Below are positions 49,201 through 64,000 of a stretch of 64,000 nt of DNA, in pieces. Source of the stretch: Bolinopsis microptera (lineage: Eukaryota > Ctenophora > Tentaculata > Lobata > Bolinopsidae); the NCBI RefSeq assembly GCF_026151205.1, contig NC_087073.1, forward strand, positions 1,056,001-1,120,000, written 5' to 3'. The position numbers were made by a program, and so were the translations under genes. The notes under the pieces were generated by a model. That model saw only the letters and a list, made by a program, of their open reading frames with translations. It had not been told where the DNA came from and ran no database searches. Numbering within the stretch: the first letter of the stretch is position 1; every line of letters starts with the position of its first letter.

Positions 49201-52178
49201 TGAAAATATAAATATATTTAAATATAATTGTGGGTGGCGTCGTCTGCTTACAGTGCTCAATCGGCAAGCCGAGAGCTAGATACAAAATGAAACGACCGGT
49301 TGAGTCAGACAAATGTTTCAATCATGATACAAAACCATGATATCATCAGTGACAACTGAGGTATAGGAACTAAAATTAAAATTACAAAGCTAAAAATTAA
49401 CATAAACATTCACTCGTGAAACAATACTAGGGGTTAGATATATGAGTCATTAGATTATAAAAGGAATTTCCGTTTATGGCGGCATTTTGTGAGGATTTCC
49501 GTCCTGGAGTTAAGTAAGTGTGGGTCAGAGGATCGAAGCAAAATTTCTAATTTCTCAGACGTGCACAGATCGCAGCTGTTCTGGCCGGCTCTGTATCCGT
49601 GTCCACGTCTGATTATTTTCCATTCGATCCCGAATTCTAACCCACGGTCTTTGAAGGACCAGATCTTCTCCGACAGTTTGGTTCTATTTCGGTACCGCTC
49701 CAGGCGAAATGATGACGTGTGCCCGTTGTACCGGTCCTTGAATGTGCCCTCCGTCATACCGATGTAGTGGTGCTTCTCATTTTCCGTACGGAGAGTCGCC
49801 ATGTATACCACAGACTTCGATAGGCACTTTCCGTTTAGTGGGCAGGAGTTCCTGGAGCGGCAGTTGCACTGCCGTGTGGTGGGTTCCTGGGTTTCCTGGT
49901 GCTGACGAAGCAACTGCTTGTTCCGGGATTTTATGAGGCATTCCATGTTTTTCATACAGCTGTATGAGACTTTTACACTGTTCCGGTTCAAGATCTTGTG
50001 TAGTGGATTGTCCCGAGGGAAGTGTTTCTCCAACATTATTATAATCTTGAGAACGTAGCGCGCGAAAACGTTTTTGTGAAGAAAGTCTGATCACTTTCCT
50101 CATTTCGCGCAATATTTCAAAATTCAAATTTTTGGAGCGATGACAGAAAGGAATTTTGACAAACTATGACATAAGAGCTGTTCAGTGAACACAGTACACT
50201 GTACACCACACCATTTATATAGGTTGAACGTTTCTTCAACCCATCATTCTCAGCCTCACAGCCTGTCTTACAGTTTGTGTAGATGTTTGATTGACTTAAT
50301 AAGAAATTGTGGTGACTGGTGTCTGGTGAGGACCCGACTTATTCCTACATTTCAGATGTATCAAGGTCAGCAGATAGTGATGGAGCCGAGTAAACGGGTT
50401 CGCGATCCTGCGACTACTCCAGTCTCCTACAAGCCAAAACTGTGAGTTTAGTTTCTGAGTTTTATTATTGTATCCTCACCAATACTTCTATCATATTATG
50501 ATATAATTTATAATAATTATATTTATCAGATTATAATATAATTTTTCCCAGTTTGAGAGCAGATAAGAAGAACACACCAGTAAAAGCGGTACACAGTACA
50601 ACTCCTAAAAGAGGTGCCGCACGGCCCCCAACTCCTACAAGAGGTGCCGCACGGCCCCCAACTCCTACAAGAGATGCAGCAAGGCCCCCAACTCCTACAA
50701 GAGATGCAGCAAGGCCCCCAACTCCTACAAGAGGTGCATCAAAACCTCCTCGACCATCAACTCTTCCCTGCATGGCTCCTCAAAAGTAAGCCCCCAATTT
50801 TAGGCAGGGGACTACCCTATTTGTTGGATTAATTTGTGGTTTTCATACTATACTTAGAATAACAATAATTATAACAATAATTCTAGACTTTAGTCTCCTT
50901 ATGACTACCTTATTTACAGGGAGGATATAGGAGAGGAAAGGTCAACGTTCGCGGCATTTAGAGCTAAACTTGGCTCTCCAGTCTCAAAAACACCAAGTTT
51001 TAGTCCTGTCTCCAAATCTGCTAGTGGTGAGACCAGCATCCTGTCGTAACTTTGTTAGTTTAGGGGAGCAGTTTACTGCTTTTACAATTATTTTCTTCTT
51101 TAGCTAGATGTCTTGATTAATAATGTGAATTGATAAATTAGGCATGAAAGGAGTTATAATAATTATAATTGTCTATACGTACGTTGAACATCAAACAAAA
51201 TCCTTTTCAGCTGGTGATATGAAGCAGCCTTGGATGCCTCCCAGTCCCCGACCTCACATGCAGGCACCAGTCAGCCCCAGATCTAGGCCCATGAGTCCTT
51301 GTGGAACTCCCAAGAAATCACAGTCGTACGAGGGGTCGGGTTGCATGACTCCACAACGCAACTTACCGCTGACACCCACTCGACCAAGCGCATTACAAGC
51401 GCGCAGTAACTACAAACCTACTCCAGTGATCAGCACACCTCCAAGAATAAGGCAGAAGAAGATCTGCTCTACTCCGCCTCGCGGCAAAGGTGACTACGCC
51501 TCCTCCAAGTCAGCCAGCGCTGGAACTCTGCTCATTGAGAATAACGAGAACGCTGCTCCAAAGAAACCCCCCACTCCTCGCGTTAGAACCGGGGCTGTTG
51601 CTACTCCTCGCATAAAAGCAGGAGCAGTTGCCACGGCGACTCCCCGAGATGAGTCTGCAATTACTAAACCAGCCACTCCCAAAATAAAGCTAGCCGCTAG
51701 ATCCAATACCCTGAACAGACCTCTCGCAAAACCAAAACCCTCATCTGACTTAAGCGAATCTGCCAAAAAGAAGCCGACTATAAAAGCAAAAATAGGTGTC
51801 CCCCCTAAACTAGCGGGCATCTCTAAGATAAACACAGGGCTGGCTGGTAGAGCTGATCTTAAGAAAGTGGCTGATAAAAGCAAGCTTGTAGGAGGAAGAG
51901 CAGTTACCATGGCAACGCCAGGAGCAAGGCGACCCGTGTTAGGTTCTCTCGAGAATAAAGCCGCTAAACAGGACGACACTGCAAACTCCTCCAAATCTAG
52001 CAGAGTATCAAATGTAAACAAACCGGCTGACAAAGTATCAGCTGCTAAAACGGGGGGCGCGGTGAAGTCTGGTGTTGCCATGGTAACTGCGGTGAAGTCT
52101 GGTGTTGCCAGCAGGTCGAGAATTCCCGCCCCTCGTAGCCGGTTACCAAGTAAATTACCAACAAGGAGCAACAAGTGA
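43240..52178 (+). CDS. Large acidic repeat protein with a basic S/T/P-rich tail; possible microtubule +TIP
   Basis: Exons 43240-43274, 43586-43668, 44085-48154, 50356-50441, 50552-50785, 50920-51026 and 51211-52178 join in frame to about 1860 residues. Exon 1 is the least certain. The 4 kb exon is very acidic, with five EEEEELLGGAFDG repeats (about 200-270) and then a long VDPVITDVDLVSVEDDPVS-type array (about 760-1215). The C-terminal 470 residues are basic: PTPTR repeats, SPRSRPMSP, TPPRIRQKK, many Lys/Ala, and near the end SRSRIPAPRSRLPSKLP. SRIP fits the SxIP motif that binds EB1, and an acidic body with a basic S/P tail fits microtubule-associated proteins. That function is inference and I do not recognise an orthologue. 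Retention after 48154 adds only Pro-rich intronic repeat. Confidence 0.7.
44566..44790 (+). repeat. 45-bp coding repeat (EEEEELLGGAFDG)
   Basis: Five units of GAAGAAGAAGAGGAACTGTT plus GGGTGGTGCGTTTGATGGT. Length changes are multiples of three, so the frame is kept. Confidence 0.95.
46258..47620 (+). repeat. Coding minisatellite, 1.36 kb, about 63-bp higher-order unit
   Basis: Built from the 21-bp-type words GAAGATGATCCAGTTAGCGT, GAAGTTGATCCAGTCATCAC and GATGTTGATCTAGTGAGTGT, encoding EDDPVSV, EVDPVIT and DVDLVSV. It stays in frame throughout. Near-identical units imply recent expansion or homogenisation, so protein length is probably polymorphic. Confidence 0.95.
48228..48826 (+). repeat. 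CCGAACTCACCCC minisatellite, intronic
   Basis: About 30 pyrimidine-rich units of 17-19 bp follow the probable donor at 48155. It is open in several frames and would encode a P/S/T/H-rich string, but base bias and the splice site before it mark it as intron. A small CACAG|TTTGTGTCACC sequence at 48833 could be a cassette exon; its phase does not fit the next exon. Confidence 0.8.
48953..49061. mobile_element. Possible small hAT-type MITE
   Basis: CAGTGGCGAAACG at the left and its near-inverse CGTTTTACCACTG at the right, about 110 bp apart. The ends resemble those of the 42149 MITE. No clean 8-bp target duplication is seen, so this is an old or partial copy. Confidence 0.4.
49455..50036 (-). 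pseudogene. Penelope-like element C-terminal GIY-YIG fragment
   Basis: Encodes a linker (FPRDNPLHKILNRNSVKVSY), a Cys cluster (CNCRSRNSCPLNGKC) and the GIY-YIG nuclease core (VVYMATL..HYIGMTEGTFKDRYNGH). It ends with a normal stop. The order is that of the C-terminus of Penelope-like retroelements. No reverse transcriptase precedes it, so it is truncated. It lies antisense in the intron between 48154 and 50356 of the acidic/basic gene. Confidence 0.85.
50608..50748 (+). repeat. 30-bp coding repeat (PPTPTRGAAR)
   Basis: Five units of CCCCCAACTCCTACAAGAGG plus TGCCGCACGG, encoding PTPTR(G/D)AARP in the basic region. Confidence 0.95.
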
Positions 52179-53235
52179 GGGAGACTGCTGCTAATTGTTG
52201 TGGTAACGTGTCATGTTTTGTTTGAGACAATCTTAGTGTGTTCTGTTGTTACGAACTATAACTGAAAATGAAATGAAGGAACAGACTGAAAAGATGAACT
52301 CTTATATTTTTGTAAATATGTTGAAACGATTCTAAAGTGCAGTTCTGCTGTGTTTATATTGAACCATTTTTACATCTAGTATGGTGTTGTCGGATGAGAT
52401 TGGCGAAATCACCGAAGTCAAAACTCTCTTCTCGTCTTTGTGTATTTCTTGTGTATTTTTACTAACAAAGAAGCTCACTTCAGTTCGATTTGACAGCGAT
52501 ACATAGTATGAAACCCAGGCCACGTTGGCAGACATCTCACGTATAGGCTCGTTTTTGGGATTCTAATTTCATGGTTGTTCTCGTGAAGTCTGAACTTAGT
52601 CTGTAATCTTATATTTTTCGGTTTAGTTCAAATATTGAATATGATGATTATTTACCATTTTGGAAATATTTTCATTCGGAATCAATTTGCATGACAAAAT
52701 AGTAGCGACAAGTTTAATTTGGTAATGATGAAATCAACGTATTAAATGGTTAAATATATCATTAAATCATTAATTATGACTAGTAAAACGCACTTACCGT
52801 GGTATTGGGGGGGGGGGGGGGGGGGGGGGGGAGTTATCGTTTAAAAAAAAGTGATTTCCTATTTAACCCCTCCGACGTGTGGGTAAATCAGTGTTTTGTA
52901 ATTTAAAGCTATGTTTTGGATAGAGAAGTGACTGTTGTTATGGTGACGATAAAACAGATTATTGATTTGTTCGAATTTGTTTACCAATCCTATATTGTCA
53001 ATTAATAAATTATTTATGTTAAGATTCTTATAATACGTTATTTCCTTCTCTTCTTTCTCAAATTTGGATAATCCTGTCACATAAAATCTGAAAGGCACAT
53101 GAAGCCGTAGTACATGCATATTACATTTAAGGATAGGAACATTATTTATGGCAATTATGAGTCGCATTGTTGTGATTTTTACAGTTCAAAATTTCTGATA
53201 ATTCTGTATACGCGACCTGGATCACGAAGTTATTT
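52179..53235. other. 3' flank of the acidic/basic gene with a poly(G) run
   Basis: No supported gene. A 25-base G run lies at 52807-52831. A 102-codon minus-strand ORF (52859-53167) is AT-biased and shows no family signature. Confidence 0.4.
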
Positions 53236-54065
53236 AGAAAGTTTGTCTCCACTACCTGTACCTCTGCGGTAATGTGACAGAAGGTATGTCTCCACTACCT
53301 CTGCGGTAATGTGGCAGAAGGTATGTCTCCACTACCTCTGCGGTAATGTGGCAGAAGGTATGTCTCCACTACCTTTGCGGTAATGTGGCAGAAGGTATGT
53401 CTCCACTACGGCCTTTGCAGTAATGTGGCAGAAGGTATGTCTCCACTACCTCTCGGTAATGTGGCAGAAGGTATGTCTCCACTACCTATGCGGTAATGTG
53501 GCAGAAGGTATGTCTCCGCTACCTCTGCGGTAATGTGGCAGAAGGTATGTCTCCACTACCTCTGCGGTAATGTGGCAGAAGGTATGTCTCCACTACGGCC
53601 TTTGCAGTAATGTGGCAGAAGGTATGTATCCACTACCTCTCGGTAATGTGGCAGAAGGTATGTCTCCACTACCTATGCGGTAATGTGGCAGAAGGTATGT
53701 CTCCGCTACCTATGCGGTAATGTGGCAGAAGGTATGTCTCCACTACCTCTGCGGTAATGTGGCAGAAGGTATGTCCCCACTACCTCTCGGTAATGTGGCA
53801 GAAGGTATGTCTCCACTACCTATGCGGTAATGTGGCAGTAGGTATGTCTCCGCTACCTCTGCGGTAATGTGGCAGAAGGTATGTCTCCACTACCTCTGCG
53901 GTAATGTGGCAGAAGGTATGTCTCCACTACCTCTGCGGTAATGTGGCAGAAGGTATGTCCCCACTACCTCTCGGTAATGTGGCAGAAGGTATTTCCCCAC
54001 TACCTTTCGGTAATGTGGCAGAAGGTATGTCCCCACTACCTCTGCGGTAATGTGACAGAAGGTAT
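53236..54065 (+). repeat. 37-bp minisatellite, about 22 units
   Basis: Unit start-to-start distance is 37 bp (GTATGT at 53284 and 53321). The core is CTCCACTACCTCTGCGG, then TAATGTGGCAGAAGGTATGT. A variant (CACTACGGCCTTTGCAGT) recurs about 185 bp apart (near 53403 and 53590), a five-unit higher-order period. Every unit has AGAAG|GTATGT, a good 5' splice-site look-alike, but I see no flanking exon. Confidence 0.93.
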
Positions 54066-54119
54066 GTCAGAAATGTAATATTTTAATTGCCATTATATTT
54101 TGCATTTGCTTAACGTATT

Positions 54120-54972
54120 AAGCCGGCCCGCCGCGCACAAGTACGCAGCTGTACTGTGTTGTGGTTCTTTTTACTGCGAGCACTACTAAATCGAGCTTAT
54201 GCACCAAGTTGTCTGTTTCACTTTTACGGCTTACCTAGCTTGCTAGTCTGTTGTTCGCTTTTCTTTGTCATACGTTGTATGACCCGCCGCGCACGAAGTG
54301 CGCGGCTCCCCCTGTAGCGTCGAAGACGCTACACTATAGTGAAACGACCGTGGGGGTCACCACGTGATACAAGCTTTTCTCACGTAGTATCGGAGCTTCA
54401 TGTTCAGAACGCTTCAAAAGAGCGCCGGCCGCGCACATAAAATAGCGTGCCATTCCACTTCAAATAAAACTCGTTCCTTTTATTGTTTAAATAACCCCTA
54501 TAAGCCAAACCTTAGCAATGACTCGAGCAAGATGGGCACATTTCAATGTATTTCATTCACTGCCCAAAGTATTTTGAAACGAAAGGTCAGGTAAGCCGCG
54601 CATATATTTTAAAATTTACGCTTTGAAGCGTGAAGCGAATACTTTTACAGCAATGAGAAATTAAAACAATATATTGTAGCGCGATGCGTTACTGTGCCGC
54701 GCCGAGCTGAGATGAATTGACATCGTCAATTAAAACAATATACAAATAATATAGCAATGACCATAAATGATAAATAAAAATTGAATGTACGATATAAAAA
54801 TTTAATAACAATCTTACAAAATTTTAAAAAACCCGAAGTTTATAAATAAAATGACCCGAATATTTTGTATTTACTATTGAAATTTTAATTTCTGAATACA
54901 AGAAATAAAAGTTGAATATGTCATGCTTTCGCCCAATGTAACCTTTATCAGACGTTGCTATATTGTTGGGAG
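54120..54972. repeat. GC-rich dispersed repeat
   Basis: Contains self-complementary words (GCCGCGCACGAAGTGCGCGGC, split by one base; AGCGTCGAAGACGCT) and a segment matching the inverse of 24834-24886. It is likely a transposon remnant. The following 54600-54960 is AT-rich with no gene. Confidence 0.5.
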
Positions 54973-55350
54973 GACTTCGCCGCTTCGACGCGCCGCGCGA
55001 ACTAGCATTCTTGCTTCGCATCGAAGAATCGTTGATGGGTTAGGGTAAGGGTTAGGGTTAGGGTTAGGGTTAGGGTTAGGGGAGGACTTCGCCGCTTCGA
55101 CGCGCCGCGCGAACTAGCATTCTTGCTTCGCATCGAAGAATCGTTGATGGGTTAGGGTAAGGGTTAGGGTTAGGGTTAGGGTTAGGGTTAGGTTAGGGTT
55201 AGGGTTAGGGTTAGGGTTAGGGTTAGGGTTAGGGTTAGGGTTAGGGTTAGGGTTAGGGTTAGGGTTAGGGTTAGGTTAGGGTTAGGGTTAGGGTTAGGGT
55301 TAGGGTTAGGGTTAGGGTTAGGGTTAGGGTTAGGGTTAGGGTTAGGGTTA
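54973..55350 (+). repeat. Interstitial TTAGGG array with a duplicated 108-bp leader
   Basis: A block beginning GGACTTCGCCGCTTCGACGC and ending GTTGATGGGTTAGGGTAAGG occurs twice (54973 and 55083, about 110 bp apart). Each copy runs into TTAGGG repeats: about 6 units after the first and about 33 after the second, to 55350. The array is nearly pure, with one or two GGTTAGGTTAGG slips. Open frames across it are repeat artefacts. Confidence 0.95.
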
Positions 55351-55430
55351 GTAGTGTATGAGGGATTTTTGGAGCTGTATTTAAGCAAAAATTGAGACAC
55401 ATTTTTTAAAAACGCGTGTTATTATGCAAT

Positions 55431-55506
55431 CACCCGGGTGGCGCAGTTGGTTAATCTGCCGGCTTTTAAGACGGGGGTTACAAGTTCAAATCCCAGTCAG
55501 AGTCGT
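55431..55506 (+). repeat. tRNA-derived SINE head
   Basis: GGTGGCGCAGTTGGTTAATC fits the polymerase III A box and AGTTCAAATCCC fits the B box, at tRNA spacing. The anticodon and T stems do not pair properly, so it is not a functional tRNA. It is followed by AT-rich DNA to about 55570. Confidence 0.55.
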
Positions 55507-55958
55507 TCTAAAATGTGACTATGTTATTATGTTATACATTTTAACCTAGTTTATCCCAGCAATAAATTTTATCTAACCCTACGTTATGTGATACTGATGT
55601 ATCAACTAATCACTTTCATCACACAGCAGAAGTCGTTCAATGTATTATAGTGTACACGTTCACGTAACAACGATATTGTTGATGTGGTAACGTAATTAGA
55701 GAGCACTTTCATGACGTGGTTACTCAATAATATCAAGATCGTATTAACAATATATAGTCCGAGTACATAAGTTACGGTAACAGCTGTGTTACTGTTAATG
55801 CTTGACAGTTACTGACTTAACGAACCAAATAAAACTACAGGTTAATTGTTAAAATGTGGTATTTAAGAAATTTAAATACATGATTATTTATATGTAAAAC
55901 ATATTACGAGAAATTCTTTTAAATTACAAATATAAATCCTTATGGAATCAAAAGCTTC

Positions 55959-56534
55959 TTACATCTTGTAAACATCAAATCGAACACAAATTATTCTTGC
56001 TACTTTCCAGTTTGTTGATGGCCTGTTTGTTCTTGCATACTGAAAGGCGTCTTCTTTTTCGATATCAGTTCTGAATTGCTCATAATCTGAAGCATTTTCC
56101 AACAGCTTTGGTGTCAGAAATAACATCGTATTGTTTGATGGGTGGAAAAACTTGAGTTCATCAGTGGACCGATTTTTCAGAATGAAACCAAAAGCGACAT
56201 TTATTTTAATTGTACGATTGTAGTTTGAAATTACCCGTTCTGCTTTAGATTTAATTTCGCTATCTTCGTTTTCAAAAAGAGGGAAATGAAACGTATCACG
56301 TATCCGACCATGTTTGAGACTTTCTCTAATTGTTCTCCAGTTTTGTTGATAAACTGGGCGGTACAACTCTGGCAAGTTTTGTAGAATTGCTGCATCCATA
56401 ACGAGTTTAATGGAAATTAATGATTCAACGGCCACAAGTTCAGGTCCTTTTATAGCCTGAAAATGATGCACACATTTTTTGTTGTTGTCAATAATTATAG
56501 TGACGTTCCTGGTATCGAGTTTGACTTTAAATGT
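55959..56534 (-). CDS. Polinton-associated hypothetical protein, C-terminal exon
   Basis: Open from a probable acceptor near 56535 (AATAATAG) to a stop at 55959, about 190 residues, with no ATG before residue 45 or so. An upstream exon or an acceptor at 56457 (TTTTCAG) is therefore likely. It contains IKGPELVAVESLISIKLV and ends RPSTNWKVARIICVRFDVYK. I do not recognise a domain. I have an impression of similar Trp/Arg-Val-rich C-termini in proteins next to Polinton-type elements, but cannot verify it. It lies about 260 bp from, and divergent to, the C2H2 gene at 56798. Confidence 0.5.
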   Translation of the reverse strand, partial: TFKVKLDTRNVTIIIDNNKKCVHHFQAIKGPELVAVESLISIKLVMDAAILQNLPELYRPVYQQNWRTIRESLKHGRIRDTFHFPLFENEDSEIKSKAERVISNYNRTIKINVAFGFILKNRSTDELKFFHPSNNTMLFLTPKLLENASDYEQFRTDIEKEDAFQYARTNRPSTNWKVARIICVRFDVYKM

Positions 56535-56714
56535 CTATTATTAATAAACAGAAGTAAATCGGAAACCTGTAGAAACTGATAAATTATGTTATAATAGGAA
56601 GTAAGTCAAGCTACTTATTCCTTTCGAATTTATAGATTAAAAACACTAATGATTGATTTCTAATTTTCAATGCACAAAATTAAAGACAATAATTAACATG
56701 CCTGGTTTTTCGGC

Positions 56715-56722
56715 TATATAAG
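56715..56722 (+). promoter_or_regulatory. TATA box of the 56798 gene
   Basis: TATATAAG, 76 bases before the ATG, in a GC-poor context; good placement for a core promoter with a short 5' UTR. Confidence 0.6.
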
Positions 56723-56797
56723 GAGGAGATCCGTCAAAAATTTAATCATTTCCAGAATTGTATCCACTAATATAATTCTGTAGTGCTACAAACAAAA

Positions 56798-57691
56798 ATG
56801 GGGAAATTATATCAATGTAATTTTTGTGATAAACGCTACAAGAACTCTGGAAGTCTCAGAACACACAGATATTCTTATCATTCGGAAAATACTCCACAAA
56901 AATTTCAGGATAAACCATATTCTAAAACTACACATAATGTTTTCAACTCCGATTCTCCGATGGAGGATTCTGGAAAAGCGGAGAATTCATTTCCAAAATA
57001 TACCAGCTATCTTGATGATCACTCCCTGGAGACAGTAAAAACAGGTGAATTAGATAAAAAAGTACCAGAATTTGACTGTCAAGAATTGAAAAGAATGGTA
57101 GATACGGTGAAATTCTCGCTTCAGGAACTTGATTTTCTTGTGAAATCAAATAAAATTGATATTAATGAACTAAGACAAGCTAGAAAGAGGGACCGCAAAA
57201 ATACAGAACAACTGAACCAGAAAGAAATTGATCTTCAATCAAGAGACTTAGTCGACAATGTGATTGAAATGGAATCCCTAGTTGCCGCCGAAAATGTTGA
57301 AGAAATAAAATCTGACATTCCAAAAGTGCGACAAGTAATTAATTTCATACTGAAGAATATGGACTTGTCAGAGATAAGTGAAAAGGATATAAATTTACTG
57401 ACCGAATTTACAAATTTTTCAAAGGCAGAGGTTAAAGATATGATCGACAAAGAGTTCATGGAACTGGTCAAGATATTTGGTCTTCTTAAACCGGAATTCG
57501 GACAACTATTTTATTCTGAAAATGAAGATTCAACGGACTCTGATACTGATAGCAGGGAAAGTTCTGACAGTGGAAGTGACGATGATGACGAAAATAGTGA
57601 AAATAATATAATCGTATCAAATTATAGAGAAAATACTGAAACAGAAGATAGTGCAGAAAATGACGATATGTCCGATAAAGATAGTGACTAA
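56798..57691 (+). CDS. C2H2-start, acidic-tail protein in the Polinton region
   Basis: 297 codons from the ATG at 56798, intronless. A C2H2 finger is at the very N-terminus (YQCNFCDKRYKNSGSLRTHR, ending H-x4-H). The middle is charged and helical (KKVPEFDCQELKRM.., EIKSDIPKVRQVINFI), compatible with coiled coil. The last 60 residues are almost all D/E/S (DSDTDSRESSDSGSDDDDEN). It has its own TATA box and an ATTAAA about 55 bases after the stop. It is AT-rich like the polymerase gene. It could be an accessory gene of the element; function unknown. Confidence 0.7.
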   Translation: MGKLYQCNFCDKRYKNSGSLRTHRYSYHSENTPQKFQDKPYSKTTHNVFNSDSPMEDSGKAENSFPKYTSYLDDHSLETVKTGELDKKVPEFDCQELKRMVDTVKFSLQELDFLVKSNKIDINELRQARKRDRKNTEQLNQKEIDLQSRDLVDNVIEMESLVAAENVEEIKSDIPKVRQVINFILKNMDLSEISEKDINLLTEFTNFSKAEVKDMIDKEFMELVKIFGLLKPEFGQLFYSENEDSTDSDTDSRESSDSGSDDDDENSENNIIVSNYRENTETEDSAENDDMSDKDSD

Positions 57692-57889
57692 TAGAATGTT
57701 TTTATTTAGAGTTTACCTGTGTATGAAATATAAATACTTAAATATTAAAGTTGTTTGTTTCACTTGTATCTACAAAAAAAAAATAGTAAGAGTTCTAAAA
57801 AGATTAAAAAACTAATAAATTACAAAAGAAATGTAATAAAAAACATGAAACTATAATAATGATATAATAATGACATAATAACGGTATAA

Positions 57890-58325
57890 TAACAGTATTA
57901 ATATTATTATAACTAATGACGTGTATTTATTAATGACGGATATTATTATTAGTGACGGGTTTTATCATTAATAATGACGGGTGTCATTATTAATAATGAC
58001 GGTTTTATCATTATCAATGACGGGTGTCATTATTAATGACGGATATTATTATTAGTGACGGGTTTTATCATTAATAATGACGGGTGTCATTATTAATAAT
58101 GACGGTTTTATCATTATCAATGACGGGTGTCATTATTAATGACGGGTGTCATTATTAATAATGACGGTTTTATCATTATTAATGACGGGTGTCAATATTA
58201 ATGACGGGTGTCATTATTAATGACGGATGTCATTATTAATAATGACGGTTTTATCATTATTAATGACGGGTTTCATTATTAATAATGACGGTTTTATCAT
58301 TATTAATGACGGGTGTCATTATCAC
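57890..58325 (+). repeat. TAATGACGG palindromic minisatellite
   Basis: Tandem mixtures of GTCATTATTAATGACGGGT and TTTATCATTAATAATGACGG. The units are internally self-complementary (GTCATTATTAATGAC), so the whole array can form cruciforms. Confidence 0.9.
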
Positions 58326-58626
58326 TACTCACTAGGTCAAATCGTTATACACTCAACAATTATTTTTACTATGATATTACTCTATTACTTTAATATATTA
58401 ATCAAAATAATACTATTTTTTTTGTTTGTTTGTAATATGTTGGTATGTTCAACAAACGTTTGTTTACAGATACAGTAAGTATTCACTCTAAAAATAAAAT
58501 TAAGTGAGAAAAGTAATTTATATAATTCCTTAGATACATTTTAACACAATTATGCTAAGAAAATAAGCATATGTCACCAAAGAACGAATTCTGTCATTAA
58601 TAACTGTAATTTATTAAGAAAAATAA

Positions 58627-64000
<5,374 letters not shown>

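Noticed and set aside
52859-53167. 102-codon minus-strand ORF
   Set aside because: AT-driven composition, no domain, no splice or promoter context, adjacent to a poly(G) run.
55188-55400. NPNPNP/LTLTLT ORF
   Set aside because: Translation of the TTAGGG array.
55431-55506. Functional tRNA-Lys
   Set aside because: A and B boxes are present, but the anticodon and T stems do not pair, so I call it SINE-derived.

Overview
The window is a gene-plus-transposon segment of an animal nuclear genome. The evidence is GT/AG introns throughout, a complete 18-exon UPF1 gene with metazoan-type architecture, an SPT3-like SAGA subunit, Krueppel-type zinc-finger genes, TTAGGG telomere-type repeats, and several animal transposon classes (EN-RT-RNaseH and CR1-like LINEs, Penelope-like, hAT, Polinton/Maverick-like). 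I read it as an invertebrate. The transposon mix is cnidarian-like, but nothing here proves the phylum.

Layout. 1-1845: repeat-derived DNA. 1846-4921 (+): SUPT3H-like gene, 6 exons. 5987-7255 (+): intronless two-KH RNA-binding protein. About 8003-8530: MITE-like repeat bounded by G/C runs. 8854-19584 (+): UPF1 in 18 coding exons, with a 0.7 kb minisatellite in intron 1 and a single-exon zinc-finger ORF (13836-15098) in intron 9. 21284-24315 (+): five-finger C2H2 gene whose first intron ends in a 0.85 kb minisatellite. 25792-29426: a 3.6 kb foldback element with 1.6 kb arms and a 6-bp target duplication. 29477-39753 (-): a LINE (gag-like ORF1, then EN-RT-RNaseH ORF2) split by a 5.3 kb hAT-type element (32925-38217, 8-bp duplication ATATGGTT). 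That hAT element itself carries a CR1-like LINE (ORF 33062-36418, +) and a minisatellite. 39904-42735 (-): two more retroelement fragments, one split by a hAT MITE with a perfect 8-bp duplication. 43240-52178 (+): a gene for a roughly 1860-residue protein with an acidic, repeat-filled body and a basic S/T/P-rich tail; one intron holds a Penelope-like fragment. 53236-55505: minisatellite, GC-rich repeat, interstitial TTAGGG array and a tRNA-derived SINE. 55959-64000: Polinton/Maverick-type territory with an intron-rich, apparently intact protein-primed DNA polymerase B gene (-, running off the window) and two small genes (one + with a TATA box, one -).

How it fits together. The host genes SUPT3H, KH, UPF1 and the zinc finger share one strand and have housekeeping, nuclear or RNA roles. 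They do not form an operon: spacing is 1-2 kb and the KH and zinc-finger genes have their own poly(A) signals. The transposon nest from 25.8 to 42.7 kb separates them from the acidic/basic gene.

The most striking window-wide pattern is that many introns carry tandem duplications that straddle an exon-intron junction. They copy the last or first exon bases together with the splice site. I see this at SUPT3H exons 3 and 5, UPF1 exons 3, 6, 12 and 14, and zinc-finger exons 2 and 5. In one case it has grown into an array of about 17 units. Poly(G)/poly(C) runs of 13-38 bases are also unusually common.
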